Assembly: GCF_002910825.1 (NCBI RefSeq)
Contig: NZ_NEUB01001033.1
Location: 1 to 57,706 of the forward strand
DNA length: 57,706 nt
Reading direction: 5' to 3'
From: Streptomyces sp. SM1
GTDB lineage: Bacteria; Actinomycetota; Actinomycetes; Streptomycetales; Streptomycetaceae
The stretch's first letter is position 1; every line of letters starts with the position of its first letter. Positions 34,921 to 44,551 of the stretch are shown here, piece by piece. A program made the translations under genes and the position numbers. The notes below the pieces were generated by a model. The model was not told the DNA's origin. It saw nothing but the letters and a program-made list of their open reading frames with translations, and did not search any database.

Positions 34921-35733
34921 TCAGGGGCACATGGCGAACAGCGGACCACAGGACGCGCGCAGGGCTGCCGAGCGGTCGCGTGGGGGTCCTCTGCGGACGA
35001 CGGCATGCCTGAGCACGGCGAAAGCCGTCGGCGCGGCCGGGGCGTCTTCCGGCGATGGCAGGCCCGCGTGGGTCCGGAGACCGGGGACGGGGCGTCCCAG
35101 GAGCCCGCGGACGCGGCGGAGCGGCGCGAACACGACGACCGCGAGCGCCCGGCCCAGTTGGTGAACCGCCGTCTCGCCGCGCCACAGCCACACCCCGCAC
35201 ACGACGGCGGCGAGAAGGTGCGCGAGGAACATCGCGGCAGGGCCCTGGCCCGCGGCCGAGAGCGTCGGCAGGACGTGGGAGTCGCCTGCCGTCGCACCGT
35301 GCGCCATGGTCATGCCCGCCCCGGAGTGGTCCATGTGCATGGCCATCCCTGAGGGGGAGAACATCATGGCGTGGCCCGCACCCGTGGCCGATACGGTCTC
35401 CGCGGCGCGGGCCGGTCCGTGGGCCACCTCGTGTGCCAGGTCGAACAGCACATACAGCAGCCCCTGCGCGGCGGTCGTGACACCGACCACGGTCACGGGT
35501 CCGCGTTCTCGGCGGGTGAGCCACCAGCCGGCCGAGGCCGTCCCCGTGAACGCCGCTCCCAGCGCCCACCAGGGCAGCAGGTCGCCGGACATCAGGGCAT
35601 GTCCGAGCGCGCTCGTCACCACGCAGACGGCCGCGAAGACCGCCGCCGACAGCGCGCGTGGGCTGCCGACGCGTTCCGCGGCCGACGTCGCGCGGCTCGC
35701 CCGGCGCGTTGCGCCGGGACGGCTCCGGGACAC
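34921..35733 (-). CDS. His/Met-rich membrane protein of the copper group
   Basis: A 270-residue protein with about five hydrophobic segments. A loop is rich in potential copper ligands (SGMAMHMDHSGAGMTMAHG). The C-terminus ends in CGPLFAMCP. The family is one I only know as conserved and uncharacterised in Streptomyces, usually beside CopC-like genes. GTG 35733 has a GAGGAG site. It probably shares expression with the SOD-like and CopC genes downstream, although 143 bp separate it from the next start. Confidence 0.7.
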   Translation of the reverse strand: MSRSRPGATRRASRATSAAERVGSPRALSAAVFAAVCVVTSALGHALMSGDLLPWWALGAAFTGTASAGWWLTRRERGPVTVVGVTTAAQGLLYVLFDLAHEVAHGPARAAETVSATGAGHAMMFSPSGMAMHMDHSGAGMTMAHGATAGDSHVLPTLSAAGQGPAAMFLAHLLAAVVCGVWLWRGETAVHQLGRALAVVVFAPLRRVRGLLGRPVPGLRTHAGLPSPEDAPAAPTAFAVLRHAVVRRGPPRDRSAALRASCGPLFAMCP

Positions 35734-35835
35734 CAGTCAACTCCTCGTACCGATGGGCTCATCGCCTCTTACGGACGGGAGGGGCCTTTCATTCAGCCGC
35801 GCGGCCGTTCTTCGTGAGCCGGGGCGCGGCGGACG

Positions 35836-36051
35836 TCAGGCGGTGACTATGCCGTCCAGCTTTCCGGCCTTCGCGTCGGCCACCAGGGAGGAGAACTGGT
35901 CGGCGCTCATCTGGACGCGCTGCCCGAAGTCGTCGGTGAGCAGGACGCGTCGGTCCGCGGGGGCGCTCGGGTCGACGAACAGCTGCGGACAGCCGCAGTT
36001 GCACTCTCCGCAGAAGGTCGCCAGGGGCTCCAGGCCGTTGATCTCGTTCAT
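35836..36051 (-). CDS. Small Cys-rich protein (possible metal-binding)
   Basis: A 71-residue protein with a cysteine cluster FCGECNCGCPQLFVD near residues 13-27 and a conserved-looking C-terminal half (LLTDDFGQRVQMSADQF). I recognise it as a recurrent short actinobacterial family without known function. The Cys pattern suggests zinc or copper binding. ATG 36051 is close to an AAAGGCAGCG site. No gene is visible between it and 36343. Confidence 0.7.
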   Translation of the reverse strand: MNEINGLEPLATFCGECNCGCPQLFVDPSAPADRRVLLTDDFGQRVQMSADQFSSLVADAKAGKLDGIVTA

Positions 36052-36342
36052 CGTGCGCTGCCTTTCGACGGGAGGGTCGGGCCACCAGGTCCTTGCCGTC
36101 GCCTGGCCGGATGGTGGTGGCCGAGACATACCCCCGGGCGCACGGCGCCACACTCCGGCACGCGCAGCGGCCGGGGCACGGCCGAGCGCGCCCGTGCGCC
36201 GTTTCGCACCCGGTGCTTCACGTACCCGGCGTCCCGGCGGAACCAGTCAGCACCGGCCAACGACTACATGAGGAAGGGCTGTTGTCCGTCCGCGAGACGG
36301 CGTCGGTCAGCCCGTGCCGTCCGTCGAACCGCGGGCTAGGGT

Positions 36343-36959
36343 GTGGCCATGGCCGACGACGCCCTGACCATCGGTGTGCTGCTCTTCGACGATGCCGAGG
36401 AACTCGACGTGGTGGGTCCGTGGGAGGTGCTCGGGTTCTGGGCCTCCCACATCGCGACCTCGTCGGTGCGCGTGGTGGCTCTCGGCCCGCAGGCCGGAGT
36501 GGTGCGCGGTTCGAAGGGCCTCGGCATGGTCGCCGACCACGCCATGGACGAGGCGTTGCCGCTCGACCTGCTCGTCCATCCCGGTGGCAACGGCACCCGC
36601 GGCCTGGTCAAGGACGCGGCACATCCGGAGTGGCTGCGCGGCCTGCACGAGCGGGGCACCGTGCTGGCGAGCGTGTGCACCGGTTCACTGGTGCTGGCCG
36701 CGGCCGGGCTGCCGGCCGGCCGGCCACCACCCACCGTGACTATCTCGACAGGCTCGCGAAGATCGACCCCTCGATCGAGGTGCGGCGCGGAGAGCGGTTC
36801 GTCGACGACGGCACCGTCGTCACCAGTGCCGGCGTGTCGGCCGGCATCGACATGGCGCTGCACCTCGTGGCGCGATACGACGGGGCCGAGTCTGCGGAGT
36901 TCACGCGGGCCGGAATCCAGTACGAGGCTCCGGAACCCGTCCCGGGCTCCGGGGCCTGA
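36343..36959 (+). pseudogene. DJ-1/PfpI-family (class I glutamine amidotransferase-like) gene with a frameshift
   Basis: The first frame (GTG 36343 or ATG 36349) gives IGVLLFDDAEELDVVGPWEV and the nucleophile elbow ASVCTGSLVLAAAG. At about 36715-36730 the frame is lost. The second half (HRDYLDRLAKIDPSIEVR; TSAGVSAGIDMALHLVARY) continues in another frame to 36959. The break is in a run of GGCC units. Compared with relatives, one 4-bp unit is missing. The gene could be phase-variable, a pseudogene or a sequencing artefact. The intact protein would be about 206 residues. Confidence 0.8.
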
Positions 36960-36977
36960 CGCCCGCTCACCGCCGGT

Positions 36978-37808
36978 TCAGCGGTCGGCCGTCTCTGCCA
37001 GGCGGGCGGCAGCGTCATCCTCGGGATTCTCACCGTGCGCGAGGGGCCTGGCCTCGTAGGTGATCCGGACGACGCCATCGGCATGCCGTTCGGTACTCGC
37101 GCGGACCCCGAAGACATCGGCGAGCAGGTCCGGGGTGAGGACGTCCAGGACCGGCCCCGCCGCCGCGACGGCGCCGCCGCTCAGGACGACCAGGTGGTCG
37201 CAGAGGCGGGCGGCGAGGTCGAGGTCGTGCAGCACGGCGAGCGTGGTGACACCGGTGGCACGAATCAGGTCCAGGAGCTCGAACCGGGCCCGGATGTCGA
37301 GGTGGTTGGTCAGTTCGTCCAATACGAGGAGCCTGGGGTTCTGGGCCAGTGCCCGGGCCAGCAGAACACGTTGGCGCTCGCCCCCGGAGAGAGAGGTGTA
37401 GTCACGGTCCGTGAAGGGCCGTACCCCGCAGCGGTCGATGGCGTCGGACACCGCCTCGTGGTCCTGGGGACCGTCACGGCCGAGCAGACCGTGATGAGGG
37501 GAACGGCCGAGAGCGACGATCTCCCCCACGGTCAGACCGGCGGTGCTGCCACCCGCGTCCTGGAGGACGGCCGCCGTACGGCGGGCCGCCGACCGGGGGG
37601 ACAGCTCCCATACGTCGTCCTCGCCCACCCTGACCACCCCCTCGGCCGGGCGCAGGGAGCGGTAGACGGTTCGCAGCAGGGTGGACTTGCCGCTGCCGTT
37701 GGGGCCGACGAGGCCGACGATCTCGCCCGCGCGGGCCTCCAGGCTCACGTCGCGCAGGATCGGGGTGCGGTCGAGGGCGACGTGGAGCCGGTCGACGATG
37801 AGTTTCAT
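36978..37808 (-). CDS. ABC transporter ATP-binding protein (FecE/siderophore type)
   Basis: A 276-residue ATPase: Walker A GPNGSGKST, Q-loop VLQDAGG, signature LSGGERQRV, Walker B LLVLDELTNHLD (Glu present), H-loop AVLHDLDLAARLCDH. This pattern is typical of iron-siderophore, haem or B12 importers. It is last in a three-gene operon, 4 bp after the permease stop. Confidence 0.93.
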   Translation of the reverse strand: MKLIVDRLHVALDRTPILRDVSLEARAGEIVGLVGPNGSGKSTLLRTVYRSLRPAEGVVRVGEDDVWELSPRSAARRTAAVLQDAGGSTAGLTVGEIVALGRSPHHGLLGRDGPQDHEAVSDAIDRCGVRPFTDRDYTSLSGGERQRVLLARALAQNPRLLVLDELTNHLDIRARFELLDLIRATGVTTLAVLHDLDLAARLCDHLVVLSGGAVAAAGPVLDVLTPDLLADVFGVRASTERHADGVVRITYEARPLAHGENPEDDAAARLAETADR

Positions 37809-37812
37809 GTTT

Positions 37813-38838
37813 TCAGTCCAGGCCCTTGTTGCGGCGCAGCAGCCACAGGAAGAAGGGGGCGCCGAGCAGGGCGGTCAGGATGCCCAGCGGCAGTTCATTG
37901 GGGCGGTTGAGGGTGCGGGAGAGCAGGTCGACGAGGACCAGGTAGACGGCGCCCAGCAGGGCCGTCAGGGGCAGCAGCCGACGGTGGTCGGCGCCGATGG
38001 TCAGGCGCACCAGGTGCGGGATCATCAGGCCGACGAAGCCGATGCCGCCCGCGACCGCGATGACCGTGCCGGTCAGCAGCGCGCTGAGGACCAGCAGGAC
38101 GGCCCGCAGCCGGCTGACGTCGACGCCGAGCGCGGTGGCCGACTCGTCCCCGGCCAGCAGCACGTTGAGGCGGCGGCCGAACAGGGACAGCAGCACGGTC
38201 GTCACCAGCACCACGACGGCGACCGTGGGCAGTTGGTCCCACTGGGCGCCCGCGACGCTGCCCAGCATCCAGAACATGACCGTCCGCAGCTCGGTGGGGG
38301 TCGCCTGGAGCTGGACGTAGCTGGTCGCGGAGAGGAAGACATAGCCGATGGCGACACCCGCGAGGACCAGCCGGGTCGGGGCCAGCCGCCCCTGGCGCCG
38401 GCCGAGCGCGAAGACCAGGGCTCCGGCGGCCACCGCGCCGAGGAAGGCCGCCGCCGACACCCCCAGCCCGGCCAGCGCCACTCCCCCACCCAGGGTGATG
38501 ACGAGGACCGCGCCGAGCGTGGCGCCGTAGGAGAAGCCCAGCACGACGGGGTCGGCCAGCGGGTTGGACACCACGGTCTGCAGGACAGCCCCGGTCACGG
38601 CCAGGCCCGCGCCGACCAGCGCCGCCAGGACCACCCGCGGGGTGCGGAAATTCCAGACGATCTGGTCCAGCGCCAGGTCCGAGGGGGCCGTCCCCGCGCC
38701 GGTGACGTGGTGCAGGACAATCGCCCACACGTCGGCGACCGGGACGTTGACGGCTCCGATGCTGATCGCCACGATCATGGTGGCGACCAGCGCGACGGGC
38801 AGCAGCGTGAACGCGAGCGGGACCTTCAGCCGGGTCAG
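37813..38838 (-). CDS. FecCD-family ABC transporter permease
   Basis: A permease of about 341 residues with roughly ten transmembrane helices. Diagnostic stretches are FRTPRVVLAALVGAGLAVTG and GFVGLMIPHLVRL. There is no ATG, GTG or TTG before the first helix. The only sensible start is CTG 38838, which overlaps the stop of the binding-protein gene in a CTGA arrangement like the usual ATGA coupling. A start at the later Met (in VATMIVAIS) would delete most of helix 1. Confidence 0.88.
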   Translation of the reverse strand: MTRLKVPLAFTLLPVALVATMIVAISIGAVNVPVADVWAIVLHHVTGAGTAPSDLALDQIVWNFRTPRVVLAALVGAGLAVTGAVLQTVVSNPLADPVVLGFSYGATLGAVLVITLGGGVALAGLGVSAAAFLGAVAAGALVFALGRRQGRLAPTRLVLAGVAIGYVFLSATSYVQLQATPTELRTVMFWMLGSVAGAQWDQLPTVAVVVLVTTVLLSLFGRRLNVLLAGDESATALGVDVSRLRAVLLVLSALLTGTVIAVAGGIGFVGLMIPHLVRLTIGADHRRLLPLTALLGAVYLVLVDLLSRTLNRPNELPLGILTALLGAPFFLWLLRRNKGLD

Positions 38839-39875
38839 AAGGCGTCCGGGTGCAGCATCTTCGCGACCTTCTGCACGGCCAGGTCGTTGCTGGGGCCCAG
38901 GTACATCGAGTCGGACAGCGTCACGTACGTGTTGTTCTCGGCGGCCGGCCACTGGGGGAACTCCTTGAGCAGCTTCTTGGCGTACGCCGCCGGGTTCGGG
39001 TCGTTGTAGCTCATGACGACGACGGCGTCGACGTCGGTGGCGGCGACCTTCTCCTTGCTCAGGTCGGCGAAGGTGGCCTTGGTGGTGTCGGCGAAGGCGT
39101 TGGAGCCGCCCGCCTTGGCGAGGATGTCGTTGACGATGCCGTGGGCGAAGACCGAGCTGAAGTCGTTGCTGCCCATGGCCATGTTGGAGAAGAGCACCAT
39201 GACCTTGGGCTTCTTCTCGCCCTTCACCTTGGCCGAGACGGCCGCAATGCTCTTCTCCGAGGCGGCGATCAGCTTCTCCGCTCTGTCGCTCACGTTGAAG
39301 ACCTTGCCCATGTCGCGCAGCAGCTGGTAGCTGTCGGCGACGGTCATCTGGGAGGGGTCGTCGTCGCAACCCTGCGGGGAGACGTAGCTGTTGGCGCCGA
39401 CCTGCTTCAGCTGGTCGCGGGTGGCGAAGCCGTTCTTCTGGTCGAAGCCGTACGTGGTGACGGACAGGACGAGGTCGGGACGCAGTCCCAGCATCGCCTC
39501 GCGCGGGATGTCGTACGCCTCGTTGACCTTGACGTCGCCGGTGGGCAGGGCCTTGATGGCCGCGGCCCGGCCCGCGACCTCGGACATGCCGTAGCCCTGC
39601 TGGTTGGCGACGATCCTGTCACCGAGACCGAGGGCGAGGAGCGTGGAGACTTCGGCGACCGAGGCACCGTTCATCACGACGACCCGACTGGGCGCCTTCT
39701 CGAAGGTCTGCTTCTGGCCGCAGTTGTCCAGCGTGACCGGGTAACCGGTCCTCGAAGCCGCGGCCTCGTTCGACTTCGCACTCGCCTCGTCGTCCGAAGC
39801 CGAGCCGCCACATGCCGCCGTCAGCAGACAGAGGGCGGTGGCCAGGGCGACGGCGGCCGGCCGGTTCATCGACAT
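38835..39875 (-). CDS. Periplasmic-binding lipoprotein of an iron-type ABC importer
   Basis: A 346-residue class III binding protein. The signal peptide has lipobox LLTAAC near residue 22. Conserved features include APSRVVVMNGASVAEVSTLL and LRPDLVLSV. The ligand is a siderophore-like chelate by family, not specified by sequence. It is first in the operon with permease and ATPase. The 39876-40274 region upstream has no gene I can support; an iron regulator site was looked for and not found with confidence. Confidence 0.9.
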   Translation of the reverse strand: MSMNRPAAVALATALCLLTAACGGSASDDEASAKSNEAAASRTGYPVTLDNCGQKQTFEKAPSRVVVMNGASVAEVSTLLALGLGDRIVANQQGYGMSEVAGRAAAIKALPTGDVKVNEAYDIPREAMLGLRPDLVLSVTTYGFDQKNGFATRDQLKQVGANSYVSPQGCDDDPSQMTVADSYQLLRDMGKVFNVSDRAEKLIAASEKSIAAVSAKVKGEKKPKVMVLFSNMAMGSNDFSSVFAHGIVNDILAKAGGSNAFADTTKATFADLSKEKVAATDVDAVVVMSYNDPNPAAYAKKLLKEFPQWPAAENNTYVTLSDSMYLGPSNDLAVQKVAKMLHPDAF

Positions 39876-40274
39876 ACGGGGCTCCTTGCGTGCAGGACGT
39901 GATCATGGGCACGGGGCTTCTGTTGCAGTAGTCGCCGCGAGGTGGCCTTGAGTTCCCGGCGGTCGCGGTCCGATTCGCGGACATCCCGAAGCGGGGCGCG
40001 TTCCGTCGGCCGAGGTCGGGCAGCGCATCTCCGAGGAGGGATCGGGCAGCAAAGTCCACACATGGGTGCCCCAGGCAGCGGCGGTCAGGAGCTTCGCCAG
40101 ACAACACCGCGCTGCTCGTACTCCATGATGGACTCGACACCGAGGGCGACGGAGGCTCCGCACGCGCGGGTGAGCAGCCAGAGCGCCAGATCGATTCCGG
40201 ACTCTGTACGACCCACCACCTGGCCAAGCCCGAACTGGCCTCCCAGGGAGGCAAGGTGATCGACGCACGGGTCG

Positions 40275-41528
40275 TCGACGCACGGGGCGATGTACGACGC
40301 GGTCAACCATGGCTGGCTGGAACCGCGCCGTCTGCGCAGGCTGCTGACCTCCACGCCGCTGCCGCGGGCCGCCGACGGGCGGATCGTACTCGCGGTGGAC
40401 GTGAGCAACTGGTCGCGTCCCGACGCCCCCACCAGCCCGGAGCTGTTGTTCTGCCACGTCTACGGGCGGGGCCACAGCGCGGATCAGTTCATCCCCGGCT
40501 GGCCCTACTCCTTCGTCGCCGCGCTGGCGACGGGACGCACGTCCTGGACGCGATCCGGCTCGGGCCGGCCGACGACGCCACCGCGGTGACCGCCACCCAG
40601 CTGCGGGAGGTGGTCACCCGGCTGGTGCAGGCAGGGCAGTGGCGGCCGGGCGACGCGGACATCCTCGTCGTCATGGACACCGGCTACGACGTCACCCGCC
40701 TCGCCTACGTCCTGGCCGACCTGCCCGTCGAACTGGTCGGCCGGCTCCGCTCGGACCGCGTCATGCTTCGCGATGCCGGCCCACGCCGCTCCACCCCACG
40801 CGGTGGACAGCCCCGCAAGCACGGCGGCGTCCTCACCTTCTCCAAGCCGGACTCCTGGCAGACCACCCGACCAGGCCACCACGTGCGACACCACCCGCTA
40901 CGGCAGGGCCGAAGCCCTCGCCTGGGACCGGATGCACCCCCGCCTGCAGGCCCGCGGCCCCTGGCTCGACCATTACGGCGAACTCCCCCTGATCCACGGC
41001 ACGTTGATTCGACTGAAGGTCGAGCACCTGCCCGGTGACCGCGACCCCGAGCCGGTCTGGCTGTGGTCCTCACACACCGGGATGACCGGCCAAGACGTCA
41101 ACCTGCGCTGGCAGGCGTTCCTCCGCAGATTCGATCTTGAACACACCTTCCGGCTGTTCAAACAGACCCTGGGCTGGACCGTCCCCAAGGTCCGCGATCC
41201 GCACACGGCCGACCTGTGGACATGGCTGATCATCGCCGCCCACACCCAACTCCGCCTTGCCCGGCCCCTCGCCGAGGACCTCCGCCGACCCTGGGAACGG
41301 CCCGCCGAGCCCCGCCGGCTCACCCCAGCCCGGGTCCGCCGGGGGTTCCGCCACCTCCGCGTGAAGACCGCCCGTCCCGCCGACGTGCCCAGACCCTCCA
41401 AGCCCGGCCCCGGACGCCCACCCGGCTCGAAGAACCGCAGGCCAGCCCCACGTCACGAGCCAGGGAAGACCGCGAAACGAATCGAAACCCTCACCGAGCA
41501 CGTCCGCCTGAAACAGCAGCGAGGTTAA
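40275..41528 (+). pseudogene. IS701-like (NF041680-type) transposase with two frameshifts and lost N-terminus
   Basis: Three frames together make a DDE transposase. The first is HGAMYDAVNHGWLEPRRL and VLAVDVSNWSRPDAPTSPE to about 40535. The second is LREVVTRLVQAGQWRPGD and ILVVMDTGYDVTRLAYVL to about 40870. The third is RYGRAEALAWDRMHPRLQ and FDLEHTFRLFKQTLGWT, ending QQRG at 41528. About 80 N-terminal residues are absent. The basic C-terminus looks complete. Confidence 0.82.
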
Positions 41529-41568
41529 TGATCAAGCTCAGACAGAAGTGGGGCTGCCATTACAGACG

Positions 41569-42231
41569 TCAGCCGGATTGTGCAGTCTCACACTGACGGA
41601 GCACGTCGTAGCCCACGAACTCAAACAGTCGGGTGCTGGTGCGCAGGGGGCGAGGCGTGCCGGTGAACCGGTGCACACCGACCCCGTAGCCAGCACCCGG
41701 TTCGGACAGCCACTGCAGTTCGAAACCCTGCTCGGCGAACCAATCGCAGATCATGGGGACTCGGTCGGGGGCGGCATGGTTGCGGGTCCAGATGACGGTG
41801 CCACCGGTCTTGCACAACTGGTTGCAGGCGCCGATGGTGCCCTTGATGTCGCTGTCGGTGATGTTTCCGAAGACACCGCAGACCAGAACGAGGTCCGCGG
41901 GGGTCATGTCCCGGTACTGGTCGATGAGGGAGGCGTCGCCCGTCACTACCTCGACCTGGTCCAGCTTTGCCAGGCGGGCCGTCTCCGAAGCCGCGGCGGT
42001 GTTGCGGGCGTCCAATTCGACAAGCCGCGCCCGCACCTCGTGGCGGCGTGGATGATCGGACAGGACGTGGAGGAGGTCGCGACCGTCCCCGGCGCACAGG
42101 CTGATCACCTTCAGCGGCCCGGCCGGGGCATCGTCCAGGGCAGCCCGGGTCTGCGATTGAACGGTCCGCAGCCTCTGTTCCATCCAGGAGTCCGCTACGT
42201 CGTACTTGCCATGCCAGGCGTTCCAGTCCAT
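41569..42231 (-). CDS. Class I SAM-dependent methyltransferase
   Basis: A 220-residue methyltransferase. Motif I is VISLCAGDGRDLLHVL, the acidic ribose-binding residue is in VELDARN, VVTGDASLID is motif II-like and DLVLVCGVFGN motif III-like. N-terminal WNAWHGKYD is a recurrent feature of this actinobacterial family. The substrate is unknown. The gene is intact, with start ATG 42231. Nothing is recognisable in 42232-42584 upstream. Confidence 0.82.
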   Translation of the reverse strand: MDWNAWHGKYDVADSWMEQRLRTVQSQTRAALDDAPAGPLKVISLCAGDGRDLLHVLSDHPRRHEVRARLVELDARNTAAASETARLAKLDQVEVVTGDASLIDQYRDMTPADLVLVCGVFGNITDSDIKGTIGACNQLCKTGGTVIWTRNHAAPDRVPMICDWFAEQGFELQWLSEPGAGYGVGVHRFTGTPRPLRTSTRLFEFVGYDVLRQCETAQSG

Positions 42232-42584
42232 TGCCGCACCCTACGACTGACCACGAGCCGCAGACGATCCAATTTCGATCACCGCAGGGGCAACCACTGC
42301 ATTGGCCAACATGAGTCACAGCCCGTCAGGTCGCGGCGGTCACGTCCTCCGTCATCGGGACAACCGTCGAGCGGCCCCCCACAGGTCTTGACGATTACTC
42401 CGACGACCGTCCACGTCACCCCTTCCTCCGGACAACCCGCTGTGTACTCGCCACCACTCCCCCTCTGTCATCACCGTCAGCGGCACCTCACCGCTGTACC
42501 GGATAACGCACCGCTCACAGAGAACACACGGTCCACGACCGCATGCCACAGATGTCAGCGGCATCGAAAACAGAGTGCGGATAA

Positions 42585-42877
42585 CACATGGTGCCGCTGG
42601 CGAACGCCTGACGCTCCGGCGCGAACACGTGGACGCAGGAGAAGCGCAAGGCCTTCGCGAACGATCTGACGCACTCGCAGCTGCTGGCCGTCTCCGCCGC
42701 CTCGAACCGGTCCAAGGGCGACCAGGGCCCGGACGAATGGCAGCCGCCGTCCAAAACCTACTGCCGCACCTAACCTACGCGCGCGCCTGGGTGTCGGTGA
42801 AGTCCACCTACGGACTGTCGGCGACCGAGAACGAGAAGACCACGCTCACCGACATGCTGGGTACCTGCCCCTCATGA
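42585..42877 (+). pseudogene. HNH endonuclease (DUF1524) C-terminal remnant
   Basis: Frame HMVPLANA, stop, RSGANTWTQEKRKAFAND then NRSKGDQGPDEWQPPSKTY is the zinc-dependent HNH core of secreted Streptomyces DUF1524 nucleases. Damage seen: a TGA replaces the expected Trp codon at 42609-42611. A 5-bp duplication near 42771 creates TAA and a shift, after which YARAWVSVKSTYGLSATENE continues to 42877. The N-terminal half and signal peptide are missing. Confidence 0.75.
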
Positions 42878-43158
42878 ACACCAACCCCCCGCAGCCGGAA
42901 CAGCTCGTCAGTGAGGTGAAGGCCGGGCCGGGCGGCGCGATGACGGACGAGGTCGGCATCATCACCGGCGATCTCCCCGTCGCCACCCGCCTGCTGCCCG
43001 ACGGGCGCGCCCATATCGCCATCCAGTACACGGACGCAGACGAGTGGTACACCCTCACCGGCAGCCCCGTCCCAGTGTCGCCGGAGGGCCTGGTGACCCT
43101 GCACGAGCAGATCGTGGAACGGGTCCGCCGCGGTGGTGGCGCCGAAGCCCAGCGCTGA
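42874..43158 (+). CDS. Small acidic protein coupled to the HNH relic
   Basis: A 94-residue protein starting ATG 42874. Its start overlaps the HNH stop as ATGA (42874-42877), so it was translationally coupled to the nuclease. It contains VATRLLPDGRAHIAIQYTD and is acidic in the middle, with a basic tail. I do not recognise the family. An immunity or accessory role for the nuclease is possible but speculative. There is no gene in 43159-43549. Confidence 0.6.
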   Translation: MNTNPPQPEQLVSEVKAGPGGAMTDEVGIITGDLPVATRLLPDGRAHIAIQYTDADEWYTLTGSPVPVSPEGLVTLHEQIVERVRRGGGAEAQR

Positions 43159-43549
43159 AGGGCGAAGCCCTTCCTGCTGTCGGCCATGGAGTGCGTCCCC
43201 CTTCCGGGCGGCACGCCTGTGCCTTCACCCCGGACGCACTGACGCGAGCCCGGAAGAGAATTACCGCAGGGAGACCACAGTGCGTACTCACGGCCCCGAA
43301 GGGCTCTCCGAGCGCTCATAGGTACTGGCCGGTATGGCAGAAGGATCCGATCCGCAGCAGGACGTCACCTGCCGACGCCGGTCGGGTCCGTGGGCCTCAA
43401 GGTGTTCGACGACGTCAACATCAGCGACGCCGATTTCAGCGGGCCAAGGAGAAGATCCCCCGCTGGTCCCCTGGCCGGAGACGGACTCGCGCAGGCGCAT
43501 GCCCGTGTCCTGTATGCCGAAACTGGGCTGATCGTGGTTGTTTGGGGGC

Positions 43550-44551
43550 ATGATCGGCAAAGTGCGCGCCCGTGTCCTGCCGGCGTCCCAGCGCCGCTCG
43601 CTGGACGAGTTGACCGAGGATCTGGATCTGTCGTTTGGGGACACCGCGTCCAAGCGTTCGGCCTTCTGGACGATGCTGACGCTGTCGTCGGTCATCGCTT
43701 CCGGTGGGGTGCTCACGGACTCGACGGCGACCGTGATCGGCGCGATGATCATTGCGCCGCTGTCCACGCCCATCATGGGCATCGCCCTGGGTTCGGTGCA
43801 GCGCCGCCGTACCGGATCGGCCAGGGTCGTCCTCCTTGCGTGCCTGCTGGTGATCGTGGTCGGGATGGTCATGTCGGTGGCTCTGCCCAGCGACTACGAC
43901 CTGCTGTCGAACAGCCAGATCTCCTCAAGGACGTCGCCGGGCCTGATGGACCTGGTCGCCGCCCTGGCGACCGGTTTCGCCGGCGCGGTGGCGCTGGCCC
44001 GCCGGGACGTCGCCGCCGTGCTGCCCGGGGTCGCGATCGCCATCTCTCTCGTCCCGCCCCTGGTGGTGGCGGGGGTGTGTCTGGGGCAACTGTCGGGATG
44101 GCTGGCGCTGGGCGCGCTGGTGCTGTTCGTGTCGAATTTCTTCGCCCTGGTCTTCGGGGGCATGGTGGTCTTCGCCTCGCTCGGTTACGGCGTGGAGGCC
44201 GACAAGACGGCCGGACGGCCCGCCCGCAGGGCTTATGCCGCCATGGTCCTGCTGTTCGTCGTCGTGTTCGTTCCGCTGACGGCCAACACCGTGGTCACGT
44301 TCCTGCTCGACACGTGGACCGGCCGGACCAAGGACGCGGCCGAGCAGTGGCTCGCCGACGTGCCGGGCGCGTCCGTCACGAGTGTCGACGCGGCCTCCCG
44401 GACGATGTACGTCCACGTTCGCACCCCCGGAGACCTCCCGCCGGTGGAGTTTCTGCTCGACCGGCTCGAGGGACGGATCCCGGACGGCATCCCCGTCGTG
44501 GTGGACACCTCACGCGGTCGGCGCATCGACGCCGGAGTGGTCGGCGACTGA
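43550..44551 (+). CDS. DUF389 integral membrane protein
   Basis: A 333-residue protein with about six hydrophobic helices in the DUF389 arrangement: FWTMLTLSSVIASGGVLTDS, ATVIGAMIIAPLSTPIMG, SLVPPLVVAGVCLGQ. It lacks the N-terminal ACT-like domain of longer DUF389 proteins and has a C-terminal soluble domain instead. Function unknown. The start is uncertain: ATG 43550 is preceded by a G-run too close to be an ideal ribosome site; TTG 43538 is the alternative. Nothing is recognisable in 44552-44877. Confidence 0.75.
   Translation: MIGKVRARVLPASQRRSLDELTEDLDLSFGDTASKRSAFWTMLTLSSVIASGGVLTDSTATVIGAMIIAPLSTPIMGIALGSVQRRRTGSARVVLLACLLVIVVGMVMSVALPSDYDLLSNSQISSRTSPGLMDLVAALATGFAGAVALARRDVAAVLPGVAIAISLVPPLVVAGVCLGQLSGWLALGALVLFVSNFFALVFGGMVVFASLGYGVEADKTAGRPARRAYAAMVLLFVVVFVPLTANTVVTFLLDTWTGRTKDAAEQWLADVPGASVTSVDAASRTMYVHVRTPGDLPPVEFLLDRLEGRIPDGIPVVVDTSRGRRIDAGVVGD

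Noticed and set aside
39741..39750. GTAACCGGTC in the iron-binding-protein gene as a sixth LacI operator
   Set aside because: The core lacks the second T of AACCGGTT, lies inside coding sequence and has no adjacent promoter boxes.
39876..40274. Possible cobalamin riboswitch or iron-regulator box before the ABC importer operon
   Set aside because: I could not find the conserved B12-box sequence or a clear inverted repeat of the iron-regulator type, so no element is claimed.
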